From Paenibacillus durus (lineage in GTDB: Bacteria > Bacillota > Bacilli > Paenibacillales > Paenibacillaceae): 64,000 nt of DNA. Positions 8,703 to 17,803 of this stretch are shown one piece after another (position 1 is the stretch's first letter; each line of letters begins with the position of its first letter). The stretch is taken from contig NZ_CP009288.1 of the NCBI RefSeq assembly GCF_000756615.1, forward strand, positions 3,100,001 through 3,164,000, read 5' to 3'. The position numbers and the translations under genes are program-made. The notes under the pieces are model-generated. The model did no database searches. It saw nothing but the letters and a program-made list of their open reading frames with translations, and was not told the origin of the DNA.

Positions 8703-9890
8703 ATGAAACCCGATCCTGTGGTGCTTATTGTATCGTCCGCGTTTGGAGACGGTCACGCCAAGGTGGCTCAAGCTATTGAACAGTCCTTCCGATCCAGAGG
8801 GATAAACCGGGTGCATATTGTGGATCTTTTCGGTGAAGTGCATCCTTTGCTGAACGGAATCACGCGGACATTTTATTTAAAAAGCGCCGCATATGCTCCG
8901 AATCTCTACGGAATCATGTACAACATGACGAGCAAAATGAAGCCGGATTACCCGTTAGGGCAATTTTTGCACTCCATGGGCAAGCATAAAGTAAGGAAAT
9001 TCCTGAATGACCTGCGGCCGGATCTAATCATTCACACCTATCCGTATTTAGCTGCTTCACAGCTGAAACTTGAGTCGGCGGACAATGTTCCGATCTTCAC
9101 GGTTCTAACCGACTATTGTCTGCATGGAAGATGGCTTCATCCCCGCACCATGAAGTATTTTATCGCCAGCGACAGCATCAAGCAGGAACTGATGAAGGTT
9201 GGCGTAGCCGAAGAAAGGATCACGGTCAGCGGAATTCCGATCCGCGCGGCATTTACTGAGTCCGCCGATCGGGCTGAGCTGATACGGAAGCATGGACTGC
9301 GGCCAGACCGGCGCTATATTCTGTTATCTGCGGGAGCCTACGGCGTTTCGACCAAGGTTCGCACAATATTAAAAAGCGTGCTGGAGCATACCGATTTCGA
9401 CTCCATTGTGCTCTGCGGAAATAATCAAAAGCTCCGCTTGGCGATTGAGGCCGGCTACCGGGATAATGAACGCGTTCATATTCTAGGATATACTGATGAA
9501 ATCCATGAGCTGATGTCCGTCTCCTCCTGTCTGCTGACCAAAGCTGGCGGCGTGACCCTTACCGAAGCTTTTGCGCTATCGCTGCCCGTTATCGTGTATT
9601 GTCCTCTTCCCGGACAGGAAGCAGGAAACGCAACGGCGCTGTCCCGTCAAAAAGTGCTTTATACCGCGAGTACGGAAAAAGAATTGATCGGCCGTCTCCG
9701 GCTGCTGGAAATGAAGCCTTACCGCGAGGAAATTAAACGCCAGATGAATGCCATATCCCAAAAGAACGCAGCCGAGCAGATTATAAACGAAGTGCTGGAG
9801 ATCCTGGAACACCATCCTTCACTTCATGGTCAGCCGGTACATTCACTGGGAGTAGAAGGGAAGGCGAAGACCGCTCATGGATACCGCTAA
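8703..9890 (+). CDS. MGDG synthase/UgtP-like diacylglycerol glycosyltransferase
   Basis: A 395-residue GT28-family enzyme. The N-terminal half has the MGDG-synthase pattern (SSAFGDGHAKVA, then LYGIMYN), and the C-terminal half has the nucleotide-sugar motif around TKAGGVTLTEAFAL and a PLPGQE loop. Relatives (UgtP/YpfP) transfer glucose from UDP-glucose to diacylglycerol at the inner membrane face to make glycolipid anchors. The ATG has AAAGGAG 10 nt upstream. It overlaps the next gene (an MFS transporter) by 14 bp, so the two are translationally coupled. Lipid or cell-surface function is inferred; the exact acceptor is unknown. Confidence 0.82.
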   Translation: MKPDPVVLIVSSAFGDGHAKVAQAIEQSFRSRGINRVHIVDLFGEVHPLLNGITRTFYLKSAAYAPNLYGIMYNMTSKMKPDYPLGQFLHSMGKHKVRKFLNDLRPDLIIHTYPYLAASQLKLESADNVPIFTVLTDYCLHGRWLHPRTMKYFIASDSIKQELMKVGVAEERITVSGIPIRAAFTESADRAELIRKHGLRPDRRYILLSAGAYGVSTKVRTILKSVLEHTDFDSIVLCGNNQKLRLAIEAGYRDNERVHILGYTDEIHELMSVSSCLLTKAGGVTLTEAFALSLPVIVYCPLPGQEAGNATALSRQKVLYTASTEKELIGRLRLLEMKPYREEIKRQMNAISQKNAAEQIINEVLEILEHHPSLHGQPVHSLGVEGKAKTAHGYR

Positions 9891-11091
9891 TAAGACGGTG
9901 GCGCCTGATACAGCCATCGCCCGATTGGGTTTGGCCCTCTTTTTCATAGAGTGGGTGAGGGGAGCGTTTCTGGTTGCCTTTTTGCCTATATATGCGCTGG
10001 ATCATCTTGGGTTGTCTGCATCCGTTGTCGGGATTGCCGTATCGATTCATTATTTGACCGACAGCCTGATCAAAGGCTTCATCGGCTACCTGCTCGACAG
10101 ACTGCCTCATCAAATTGTACTTCATAGCGGATTTGGCATTGCTTTGGCCGGGCTCTTCCTGATGGTGACCACGCACCATGCCGGTATTCTGATTGCGGCT
10201 TCGGCCCTGCTCGGAGCGGGCTTTTCACCGATCTGGATCATCTGCATGAGCCAGGTTAGAGAGGAGAACCGCGCCCGGCAGATGGGGAGCTTATACGTGT
10301 ATTGGATGGCGGGTCTGGGCCTCGGAACGGTTATGATCAATGTGATCATGGACTTCGGGTTAACCGTATCTCTCCTTGTGATCGGACTCTTTTTTGCCGC
10401 AGGCTGGATCTTCGCGGGTTTGACCCGGTTAGCGGAGGCGCCGGCGCTTGGGATCGAAATGACGGTGGGAGAGCAGTTTACGGCACTATGGCATAAGGTG
10501 AAAAGGGGCGGCTTTCTGGTGCCGGGGATGCTGCTGCAAACCGCAGCCGGGGGAATGATCGTGCCGTTATTAACAACCTTTGCCGTGAACCAGCTCGGTC
10601 TGTCCCACTCCGGGTTATCGCTAGCGCTTCTGATCGGCGGGGGAGCTGCCGTGCTGCTCATGGTGCCCATGGGCAGATTATTCGATATGATCGGCGGCAA
10701 ATGGTTCCTGGTGCTGGGCTTCGCCGTATTTTCAGCATCGCTGTTCCTTCTGACCTCCGCAGATTCTTTTGCTAGTGTCGTCATTCTGGCGCTCCTGATG
10801 GGCTGTGCCTACGCTACTCTGCTTCCTTCCTGGAACGCGTTGATGGCGCTATATATACCTGAGAGTTCGGTAGGAATGAGCTGGGGCCTGCTGTTCTCGG
10901 TTGAAGGTCTGGGGGCCGTGATCGGTCCCTTCATTGGCGGCTGGCTTGCAAGCGGCGGCAATGAAATCATCCCATTCAAGGTGAGCGCTTGTATATTCGG
11001 AGTAATCAGTCTCATTTATCTGCTCTCTCCTGCCGAAATGTTCGCTCATCCGGAGCGCCGGACCAAGCTGCGGCAGCAGGAAACTAATTAG
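9877..11091 (+). CDS. MFS transporter
   Basis: A 404-residue major facilitator protein with about 12 predicted helices in two halves and a GYLLDRLP loop between helices 2 and 3. A glycine-rich lipid-facing helix and an MSWGLLFSVEGLGAVIGP segment lie in the second half. Its start lies inside the end of the glycosyltransferase gene. In other Firmicutes such pairs are suspected to move glycolipids or related molecules, but no substrate can be read here. A strong terminator follows at 11111, making this a two-gene operon. Confidence 0.85.
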   Translation: MDTANKTVAPDTAIARLGLALFFIEWVRGAFLVAFLPIYALDHLGLSASVVGIAVSIHYLTDSLIKGFIGYLLDRLPHQIVLHSGFGIALAGLFLMVTTHHAGILIAASALLGAGFSPIWIICMSQVREENRARQMGSLYVYWMAGLGLGTVMINVIMDFGLTVSLLVIGLFFAAGWIFAGLTRLAEAPALGIEMTVGEQFTALWHKVKRGGFLVPGMLLQTAAGGMIVPLLTTFAVNQLGLSHSGLSLALLIGGGAAVLLMVPMGRLFDMIGGKWFLVLGFAVFSASLFLLTSADSFASVVILALLMGCAYATLLPSWNALMALYIPESSVGMSWGLLFSVEGLGAVIGPFIGGWLASGGNEIIPFKVSACIFGVISLIYLLSPAEMFAHPERRTKLRQQETN

Positions 11092-11110
11092 CATACGGGC
11101 TTGAACGATT

Positions 11111-11153
11111 AGCCGGGAGAACTTGGCCTACGCCGAGATTCTCCCGGCTTTTT
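11111..11153 (+). terminator. Terminator of the glycosyltransferase-MFS operon
   Basis: AGCCGGGAGAA (11111-11121) and TTCTCCCGGCT (11139-11149) form a perfect 11-bp stem followed by TTTTT. Confidence 0.88.
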
Positions 11154-11239
11154 AATCAACAACTTCAATTTATTTACGCTTTGTCATTTCCATGTTATGT
11201 TATTTCCATTGATATTTGGACGATTGGCGGGGGGATTAT

Positions 11240-12037
11240 ATGATTCGTAAGCTGAATGAACAAGACCGGGCGGCATTGCTTGCTTTTTTGGGAAAAGATC
11301 CGGCGCTGAATTTATTTTTGATCGCAGATGTGGAGAACTTTGGTTTTGACCAGGATTTCCAGGAGGTATGGGGCGAATTCGAACCGGAGAACGGGCAAAT
11401 AAAAGCGGTTCTGCTGCGCTACGAGTACAATTACCTGCCCTACGCGGCTGGGCCATTTAATGTACAGGGGTTTGCCGACATCATAAAGCAGGACGAAAGA
11501 ATGGAAATGTTGTCCGGTTCAGCCTCCATTGCCGGGCTGTTCAACCAATACATAAGCTTCCGTAAGGAGAAGAGCATGCATTTTGCCGAACTGAAAGAGC
11601 TGGATGGTGAGAAAAGCGTACCGGTCTCTGCGGAAATATCCGCTCAGCGGGCGACTCTCCAGCATGTAGAATCCATTTGTTCGCTTATGGACGGGATTGA
11701 GGAGTTCGAAGTGAGCCCGGAAAGCTCACGTTCAAATATGCGGCGGACTCTGGAGACCGGAACGGGGCGCACTTATTTTGTGGAACGGGACGGGCGTACA
11801 GCTGCTGCGGCCTCAACTACAGCGGAGAATTCGATGTCTGCGATGATAGTGAGCGTAGCCACGCATCCGGATTACCGGGGGGAGGGACTGGCAACCTTAG
11901 TAGTAACGAAGCTGTGCTCCGATCTGGTGAGCGAAGGGAAGTCGCTGTGCCTGTTTTACGATAATCCGGACGCGGCCTCCATATACAAACGAATCGGCTT
12001 CCGGGACATCGGCGGCTGGTCGATGATGTACAGATAG
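11240..12037 (+). CDS. GNAT family N-acetyltransferase
   Basis: About 265 residues. The C-terminal half (about 140-262) is a GNAT fold, with the acetyl-CoA loop in HPDYRGEGLAT and the closing NPDAASIYKRIGFR. The N-terminal ~130 residues form a second, degenerate GNAT-like half, as in the FeeM/two-domain relatives. ATG 11240 is chosen because GGCGGGGGG lies 5-9 nt upstream; a TTG 24 nt further upstream has no such site. The substrate is unknown. It stands alone between two terminated units. Confidence 0.82.
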   Translation: MIRKLNEQDRAALLAFLGKDPALNLFLIADVENFGFDQDFQEVWGEFEPENGQIKAVLLRYEYNYLPYAAGPFNVQGFADIIKQDERMEMLSGSASIAGLFNQYISFRKEKSMHFAELKELDGEKSVPVSAEISAQRATLQHVESICSLMDGIEEFEVSPESSRSNMRRTLETGTGRTYFVERDGRTAAAASTTAENSMSAMIVSVATHPDYRGEGLATLVVTKLCSDLVSEGKSLCLFYDNPDAASIYKRIGFRDIGGWSMMYR

Positions 12038-12071
12038 TCAGCCGGGGTAGCTGAACTTAGAGAAACTGACT

Positions 12072-12099
12072 TTGTAATCTTTTTCGGCTGCGCTATACT
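12072..12099 (+). promoter_or_regulatory. Promoter of a short transcription unit
   Basis: TTGTAA (12072-12077), a 16-bp spacer and TATACT (12094-12099). The unit ends about 130 bp later at a terminator (12215-12239) and contains only a 17-codon reading frame. Confidence 0.55.
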
Positions 12100-12151
12100 A
12101 GATTATTGAAGAATTCATTGCCGAGAATTTACTTGAAGGAGCGCGACACGC

Positions 12152-12205
12152 TTGCAGGAAAAACAAGAGAAAACGGGCTACAAATCCATAGAATATGAAT
12201 ACTGA
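12152..12205 (+). CDS. Possible 17-residue small protein
   Basis: A TTG-initiated frame encoding LQEKQEKTGYKSIEYEY, with GAAGGAG 10 nt upstream, its own promoter 50 bp upstream and a terminator 10 bp after the stop. No hydrophobic stretch or known family is visible; it is highly polar with three Lys and four Glu. Alternatively the unit is a small RNA whose frame is incidental. Too short for confident calling. Confidence 0.3.
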   Translation: MQEKQEKTGYKSIEYEY

Positions 12206-12214
12206 ATAACTGGA

Positions 12215-12239
12215 TAGGGGGCATTTGCCCTCTTTTTTT
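12215..12239 (+). terminator. Terminator of the short unit upstream of the sigma factor
   Basis: GGGGGC (12217-12222), ATTT loop, GCCCTC (12227-12232), then seven T. It isolates the sigma factor operon from upstream transcription. Confidence 0.75.
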
Positions 12240-12343
12240 GTGATATTTTCCTCCCCCAAAAACTCTTTATCCTATATTCTGATACAAAAAGCAACTGACG
12301 GCCGTCTTATATATAGCTGCAGCTAATAAGGAGGCATTACAAA

Positions 12344-12862
12344 ATGGAAATTCCGGATTCCGAACGTTTTCGATCGATATTTTATGAGCACTATCCTGCT
12401 GTCCGGCGTAAATTGGTCGCTCTCGTGCGCGATGAGGCGGCTGCCGATGATCTGGCTCAGGACGTATTCTTGCGGTTATACCGCAATCCCCCGGACGATC
12501 CGGCGGCGCTGGGTGCTTGGCTCCACCGTGTGCTTACCCGAATCGGCTATGATTTTCTGGAGAAGAAAGCAAGGGAAAGGCGGCTGCAGAACAAGCAGGA
12601 ACTGATGTATAACACGAAGGCATCGCCGCCATCGGGCGAAGAATTGATTCTGCGCAAGCTGGATCAGGAGGATGTGCGGGAATGGCTGGATGAGCTGCCC
12701 GAGCGTGACAGACAGGCGCTTCTCCTCCGATATTCCGGTTACAGTTATGCGGAGATCGCCGGCGAGCTTGGTGTCAGACCTCCGGTTGTAGGTACGCTGC
12801 TGCACCGGGCTACGCAAAGGCTGAAAGCTACTGCATCCAAATCGCTGCCGCAAATGGACTGA
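12344..12862 (+). CDS. ECF-type RNA polymerase sigma factor
   Basis: A 172-residue group 4 sigma factor. Region 2 (about residues 12-75) includes DEAAADDLAQDVFLRLY, which contacts the -10 element and core polymerase. Region 4 (about 112-165) includes the HTH segment YSYAEIAGELGVRPPVVGTLLHRA. The gene is the first of an operon of sigma factor, membrane protein, ABC ATPase and ABC permease, with AAGGAGG upstream of the ATG. The next gene encodes a single-span protein of anti-sigma layout, so it is probably held inactive at the membrane. The signal and regulon cannot be read. Confidence 0.88.
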   Translation: MEIPDSERFRSIFYEHYPAVRRKLVALVRDEAAADDLAQDVFLRLYRNPPDDPAALGAWLHRVLTRIGYDFLEKKARERRLQNKQELMYNTKASPPSGEELILRKLDQEDVREWLDELPERDRQALLLRYSGYSYAEIAGELGVRPPVVGTLLHRATQRLKATASKSLPQMD

Positions 12863-12888
12863 CAGTTTAATCTTAAGGAGGACGTTGA

Positions 12889-14019
12889 TTGATGAATAAC
12901 TATTCTGCAAATCACGATAAAGAGAAGCAAAGAACGGATGAGGCATGGGCAAGACTTCAGGAGACGCTTGCGGGCGAGCCGCTCAATCACAAATGGGCGG
13001 AATGGGACCGGAAGACGGAAGCGGCAAAGTTTGAAGCACTGAAACAAGATGGATATCTCTCCGGTGCAGATTACCATAAGGCTGAGGAGCTGGGTTATGC
13101 AGAACAACAAGACCCTGTTACCGGCAGCAGCGGAGACCGAAGCCGTTCGCGCCGTCCGAGGATGAAACGCCGCCGGAAATGGACGATGGCTGTCGCCGGT
13201 ATAACCATTGTTGCAGCTTTCCTCGCCACCCCTGTAGGCAACACGGCGATGGCCGCCATTCTCAATCAGTTCCGTATGCAGTCGGTAACGGCTGTAAATG
13301 AGAGCGATCTGCGCAATATGTTCTATTCGGTTAGCGAGAACGGCGACCTGAAAGAAACTATTAACAAGTTTGGTTCCTTTTCAAGCAGTTCAGGCACAAT
13401 CAGCGGAAAGATCAAGCCGGAGCAAGTTAAGGACAAGTTAGGGTATGCGCCGTTAAGCGCGGCTTTATCTAATGACGGAGCGGAGTTAACAGTAAATCCT
13501 TCCGGGGAAATTACACTTAATCTTAATGTAAATGAAGTCAATAAAGCGATGAAACGTTTGGGCGCCGAACAGCTGCTGCCGGAATCCATTGACGGAAGAC
13601 CCATTACGCTGCACATTCCGGAAACCGTGAACTATGATCTGTCCCCTGACAGCGCACATTGGGCTAACCTGACACAAATGAATACTCCCGCAATAACCGT
13701 AGACCCTGCAATCAAGGTCGAAGAAGCGCTGGAGGCCATTATCAACTTCCCGCTGCTGCCGGATTCTTTGAAATCGAGTCTCAAGCAGAGCAGTATTCTA
13801 GCGGGTGAAATTCCTATGCCGGTCATTTCGCAAGACAATGCCGACCAAATAACGGTAGAGGGAACGAAAGTTCTTGTGAGTCACCACGAATACGGTCAAG
13901 ATACGACTTATGATGCCGTTTGGGTACACGACGGGCAATTGTTTCAGTTATTCGGCGGAAATGTATATACCACCAAAGAGAAGATAACCGCGAAGGTTCA
14001 GGAGCTGATTCAATCATGA
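12889..14019 (+). CDS. Single-span membrane protein, probable anti-sigma factor or regulator of the ECF sigma factor
   Basis: 376 residues. The N-terminal ~90 residues are cytoplasmic and hydrophilic, followed by a basic stretch (RRPRMKRRRKWT), one membrane helix (about residues 103-125), and a ~250-residue extracytoplasmic domain. Gene position directly after an ECF sigma gene and this topology are typical of anti-sigma factors, although no zinc HxxxCxxC motif is present. The extracellular part contains DUF4367-like patterns, but I am not sure of the family. It ends in an ATGA overlap with the ABC ATPase gene. Confidence 0.62.
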   Translation: MMNNYSANHDKEKQRTDEAWARLQETLAGEPLNHKWAEWDRKTEAAKFEALKQDGYLSGADYHKAEELGYAEQQDPVTGSSGDRSRSRRPRMKRRRKWTMAVAGITIVAAFLATPVGNTAMAAILNQFRMQSVTAVNESDLRNMFYSVSENGDLKETINKFGSFSSSSGTISGKIKPEQVKDKLGYAPLSAALSNDGAELTVNPSGEITLNLNVNEVNKAMKRLGAEQLLPESIDGRPITLHIPETVNYDLSPDSAHWANLTQMNTPAITVDPAIKVEEALEAIINFPLLPDSLKSSLKQSSILAGEIPMPVISQDNADQITVEGTKVLVSHHEYGQDTTYDAVWVHDGQLFQLFGGNVYTTKEKITAKVQELIQS

Positions 14020-15029
14020 GTGTACCGGCGATAGAAACATGGGCTCTTACTAAAGAATATAGTAACGGACGCGGCTGCCGGGATGTAAGCATTACCGTAG
14101 GGAAAGGGGAAGCCTTCGGCTTCCTCGGCCCCAACGGCGCAGGCAAAAGCACCTTGGTCAAAATGCTGGTCGGGATGATTACACCCTCAAGCGGCAGAGC
14201 CGCATTGCTGGGCTATAAGATTGGTTCTCTTGCGGCGAAGTCGCAGATCGGCTATTTACCCGAATTATACCGTTATCAGGAGTGGATGACCGGAGAAGAA
14301 GTGGTGGAGCTTCATGCGCGGCTATGCCGTGTTGAGCGTTCGGTGACAGCCAAGCGGGTTCCGGCGCTTCTTGAGGAAGTAGGGCTCGGACAGCGGGGAA
14401 GGGACAGAGTCAAGCATTACTCCAAAGGGATGCAGCAGCGGCTGGGACTGGCCTGTGCGCTGGTCAATGATCCCGAGATTATTTTTCTGGATGAGCCGTC
14501 ATCGGCGCTGGACCCCATCGGACGCAGAGAAGTCCGCAATATTCTGGAGAAGCTGAAGGAGCGGGGCAAAACAATCTTTCTCAACTCCCATCTGCTGGAG
14601 GAGGTTGAGCTGCTGTGCGACCGGATGGCGCTATTGAATAACGGTGTTATCCTGCGGCACGGCAGTGTGTCCGAGGTGCTTCGCAAACAAACAAAGTGGC
14701 TTTTTAAAGTGGGCGGATTCACGCCTTTTTTGTGTATCTGGCTAAATGAACAAACGGGTCTGCACTTCAGGCTGTCTTCCCGGCAGGAGCAAACTTTCCA
14801 AGGGCGTAATAGCGGAGACCAGCTTCCGTCCGGGCAATCGCAATCGCAGGATGGAAGTGTAGTATGGCTGGAGGCCGAACTGGACAGTGAGGAGCAAGCA
14901 GGCTGGATCAATGCGCTCATCGTGGAGCAGGGAATGACGCTTTATGAAGTCACGCGTGAACAAGAACGTCTGGAAGAGTGGTTCGTGAATACCGTATCCG
15001 GACTTGACCACAGAGGTGAACGGGAATGA
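14016..15029 (+). CDS. ABC transporter ATP-binding protein (ABC-2 exporter type)
   Basis: A 337-residue ATPase. Walker A is GPNGAGKST (about residues 38-46), the signature is YSKGMQQRLGLACAL, Walker B is IIFLDEPSSALD, and the switch His is in NSHLLEEV. A ~110-residue C-terminal extension follows, as in CcmA/NosF-type exporters. ATG 14016 overlaps the stop of the preceding gene (ATGA) with GGAG upstream; the frame stays open upstream but without a good start. It pairs with the permease at 15026 (4-bp overlap). Co-transcription with an ECF sigma factor suggests an envelope-stress or peptide-resistance role, which is inference. Confidence 0.9.
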   Translation: MSVPAIETWALTKEYSNGRGCRDVSITVGKGEAFGFLGPNGAGKSTLVKMLVGMITPSSGRAALLGYKIGSLAAKSQIGYLPELYRYQEWMTGEEVVELHARLCRVERSVTAKRVPALLEEVGLGQRGRDRVKHYSKGMQQRLGLACALVNDPEIIFLDEPSSALDPIGRREVRNILEKLKERGKTIFLNSHLLEEVELLCDRMALLNNGVILRHGSVSEVLRKQTKWLFKVGGFTPFLCIWLNEQTGLHFRLSSRQEQTFQGRNSGDQLPSGQSQSQDGSVVWLEAELDSEEQAGWINALIVEQGMTLYEVTREQERLEEWFVNTVSGLDHRGERE

Positions 15030-15907
15030 GGATCATTTGGGGCATAACCTGGAAAGAAATGCTGCGCAAGAAAGTGCTGCTGCTCACTCTGCTCATGACT
15101 GCAGTATTTCTTATAGGCTTCTGGTTTGTGGCGAGTGCAATCGGAGATCCAGGCGCGCAGCAAGGGTTCAGCGACAGCGGAGAAGCATTGATAAACCGAT
15201 TTGCGAACGGTGCGGTTATCATGACGCTTGGTTTTATGTTTGGGTCATTTGTACTCGCGTTTCTGGCGATATTCACTTCTTTCTCGGCAATCGCGGGGGA
15301 AGCGGAAGCAGGCGTGCTTCAGGCGCTGCTTTCCCGGCCGCTTCCGCGCTGGAAGTGGTACGCCGGGCGTTGGCTGGGGTATGTAACCGTAGGAATCGCA
15401 TACGCTTTGCTGCTGTTTATTTCCATTCTGCTCATTGCCAGGGCGCATGCGGCGATTCCATTAGATCCGGCAGCCTGGATCAAATCCTTCCTGCTGTTCT
15501 CCTTGGCCGTCCCTCTGCTCGTGACCGTGTCCATGCTCGGCTCCGGATTCTTCTCTGCCATTGGCAATGGGGTGTTTATGACGATGTTGTATGGAGCAAG
15601 CTGGCTGGGAGGCATGATTGAACGGATCGGCTCCGGTTTAAGCCAGGACCCTGCTATGACGGAATCGCTGAATCGGTTGACCGGAATCATAACGCTGATC
15701 ATGCCCGCGGACGGTCTGCAGCGCAAAGTGATTGCCGAGTTATTCAGCTTTGACGAATTGAGCGGGATGGTTCCTATCGACGTGTCTTCACCCGTAAGCA
15801 ACAATTTTTCCTCGATACCCTCAAATTCCTTTGTTATATATGCCATCGTGTACACGGTTGCAGCTTTTGTAATAGGGATGTTGCGTTTTAAGTCCAAGGA
15901 TTTATGA
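15026..15907 (+). CDS. ABC-2 family permease
   Basis: A 293-residue integral membrane protein with about six predicted helices. After the first helix there is a ~50-residue external loop, and the motif EAEAGVLQALLSRPLPRWKWYAGR-like coupling region is characteristic of NosY/ABC-2 permeases. It is the membrane partner of the preceding ATPase and the last gene of the sigma factor operon. The substrate is unknown. Confidence 0.87.
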   Translation: MRIIWGITWKEMLRKKVLLLTLLMTAVFLIGFWFVASAIGDPGAQQGFSDSGEALINRFANGAVIMTLGFMFGSFVLAFLAIFTSFSAIAGEAEAGVLQALLSRPLPRWKWYAGRWLGYVTVGIAYALLLFISILLIARAHAAIPLDPAAWIKSFLLFSLAVPLLVTVSMLGSGFFSAIGNGVFMTMLYGASWLGGMIERIGSGLSQDPAMTESLNRLTGIITLIMPADGLQRKVIAELFSFDELSGMVPIDVSSPVSNNFSSIPSNSFVIYAIVYTVAAFVIGMLRFKSKDL

Positions 15908-16140
15908 GAGGTTGGGAATTAATGTAACCCCAGCCCGCGCAGCAAAAAAGCAATAAGCCAAGCATTAACTTGAAACAACCGGCATCCCGTTGACAGAACA
16001 GCGGCGGGAGGTTCAATTTCACCGGCAGAGCTAGATCCCCTTATAAAGAGCAACCCTATATCCTTATATGCTGGCGGAAGCTGCTGCAATACGATAAAGT
16101 ATACAAGAGAAGACAGGAGTGACGGGGAGAGTGAGTAACA

Positions 16141-17400
16141 ATGGGCTGCGGTGTCGCAACACTGGAACATCGGCATGTAGGCGTGATGTGGAAGACGGTT
16201 TCGGAGGACTGCAACCTGGCCTGTGATTACTGCTACTACAGTACATGCGGCGGCAAGCCGGGACCGAAGATCAACCGGATTGATTCCGCCATTCTGGAGA
16301 AATTCATTAAGGAATATATGGCCCGGTCACGGGGAGCGGCTTCTTTTGCCTGGCAGGGAGGGGAGCCGCTGCTCGCGGGTATGGAGTTCTTCGAAGAGGT
16401 CGTGTCGCTTCAGGCCCGCTACGCGCCGAAGGGGACAATCATCGGAAATTCCATTCAGACGAACGGGACGCTGCTTAACGACCGCTGGGCGGCTTTTTTT
16501 AAAAAATACAATTTTCTGGTCGGCGTAAGCCTGGACGGGCCTGAGAATATTCATGATGCGCGGCGGGTGGACTCGCTTGGGCAAGGCAGCTTTCACAGAG
16601 TAATGAAGGGAATTGAACATTTACGGCGCCATCAAGTGGACTTCAACATCTTGTCCGTCATTCACAAAGGGAACGTAGGTCATGCTGCCGAGATCATGTC
16701 TTTCTTGGAACAAGAAGGCTTCAGCTACGTTCAGTTCATTCCGTGCATGGATTTTCGGTCCCAGGAGCCGGACAAGCCGGGCGTTTACGATATTACACCT
16801 GCGGAATACGGCCGATTTTTGCGTGAAGCCTTCGATTATTGGTATAACGGAGGGAACCCGCGGGTTTCCGTACGTTTTTTTGACAACATGCTTGCCGGTT
16901 ATACGAACCGGGAGGCAGAGCTGTGCATTCATAGGGCTGAGTGCCCGACCACGATTATTCTAGAGCAGAACGGAGACGCCTATCCGTGCGACTTTTATAT
17001 TTCTCCTGAATGGAAAATCGGCAACGTGGCGACACACTCCATTGAAGACATTTTGAAGCATCCGTTGTACACTCGTTTTCTCGGAATGAAGCCAGCACTG
17101 CCGGAGGGATGCCGGAGCTGTGAATGGAAACCTTTGTGTCATGGCGGCTGCCCTCGCAACCGGGAATGGGGGTCGGAGCTTGAGGCCAGAGGCAGAGATT
17201 ATTTTTGCGCCAGCTACAAGGAGATTTACGCGTATGCGGACGAGCGGATGAAGGAGCTTGGAGACAACGTCAGAAGCAGCCTGTTCCGCCAGAATATGCA
17301 GTATCATTTAAAAGGACAGCTCCCGGGCCGTAATGATCCTTGCGCCTGCGGCAGCGGCAAGAAATATAAGCAGTGCTGCTTAGGTTTGGTCACAATCTGA
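16141..17400 (+). CDS. Radical SAM/SPASM enzyme, anaerobic sulfatase-maturase type, with C-terminal SEC-C motif
   Basis: 419 residues. The radical SAM cluster motif is C24-x3-C28-x2-C31 (CNLACDYCYY), followed by AWQGGEPLLAG. A SPASM domain with two Cys groups lies in the last third (CIHRAECPTTI, YPCDFYI, CRSCEWKPLCHGGCP). Enzymes of this type oxidise a Cys or Ser of a sulfatase to formylglycine. The last ~20 residues are a SEC-C zinc motif (DPCACGSGKKYKQCC), an uncommon fusion that may recruit a partner protein or ribosome. No sulfatase gene is present in the window. GGGGAGAG lies upstream of the ATG. Peptide modification is an alternative role. Confidence 0.85.
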   Translation: MGCGVATLEHRHVGVMWKTVSEDCNLACDYCYYSTCGGKPGPKINRIDSAILEKFIKEYMARSRGAASFAWQGGEPLLAGMEFFEEVVSLQARYAPKGTIIGNSIQTNGTLLNDRWAAFFKKYNFLVGVSLDGPENIHDARRVDSLGQGSFHRVMKGIEHLRRHQVDFNILSVIHKGNVGHAAEIMSFLEQEGFSYVQFIPCMDFRSQEPDKPGVYDITPAEYGRFLREAFDYWYNGGNPRVSVRFFDNMLAGYTNREAELCIHRAECPTTIILEQNGDAYPCDFYISPEWKIGNVATHSIEDILKHPLYTRFLGMKPALPEGCRSCEWKPLCHGGCPRNREWGSELEARGRDYFCASYKEIYAYADERMKELGDNVRSSLFRQNMQYHLKGQLPGRNDPCACGSGKKYKQCCLGLVTI

Positions 17401-17459
17401 CTAAAATCTATTGATAATCAAAGTTTTTAGAATTAAAATCAAAGAAATTTCATATCTTG

Positions 17460-17635
17460 CAATCAGGTGCCCTTGTGAGATCAAGGGGTAACAGGGAATC
17501 GGGTGTAAATCCCGAGCGGTCCCGCCGCTGTAACCGAGGAGCCTCCTTCTTTTATGTCACTCAGCAGCAAGTCTGGGGAAGACAGAAGGCAGGCGATGAT
17601 ACGGAAGCCAGAAGACCTACCTAGATTTGCACACC
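17460..17635 (+). promoter_or_regulatory. Adenosylcobalamin riboswitch
   Basis: The region shows the ordered conserved blocks of the cobalamin aptamer: GGTGCCCTTGTGAGA near the 5' end, GGGAATCGGGTGTAAATCCC, the B12 box GCGGTCCCGCCGCTGTAACC, an AGTCTGGG-like segment, and the closing GCCAGAAGACCTACCT. It is followed by a hairpin terminator at 17726, so OFF control by premature termination is expected. It controls the NiCoT transporter and probably the FetAB-like genes behind it. Cobalamin would thereby shut off uptake of its own metal. Confidence 0.93.
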
Positions 17636-17671
17636 AAAATTGCCTTCGGAGAAAAGGAGTGGTGACGAAAC

Positions 17672-17698
17672 ATGAACTCGAAATTTAGCTCTGCTTAA
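17672..17698 (+). other. Eight-codon leader frame between riboswitch and terminator
   Basis: ATG-initiated frame MNSKFSSA with AAAAGGAGTGGTGA spaced 6-9 nt upstream, located between the aptamer and the intrinsic terminator. Translation here could influence terminator folding, or it may be a fortuitous site left from riboswitch control of translation. No experimental precedent is claimed. Confidence 0.35.
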
Positions 17699-17725
17699 TT
17701 TGATGTTTATTAACGTTCCCATTGG

Positions 17726-17765
17726 AAAGTCCCGAATCTACCAAAGGTTGCCTGGGGCTTTTTTT
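17726..17765 (+). terminator. Riboswitch-controlled terminator
   Basis: AAAGTCCC (17726-17733) pairs with GGGGCTTT (17754-17761), followed by T residues, 38 bp before the NiCoT start. It would be the expression platform of the cobalamin riboswitch. Confidence 0.75.
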
Positions 17766-17803
17766 GCGTGTTAAAAATCAGATGAAGAGAGAAGGAATCA
17801 TCA

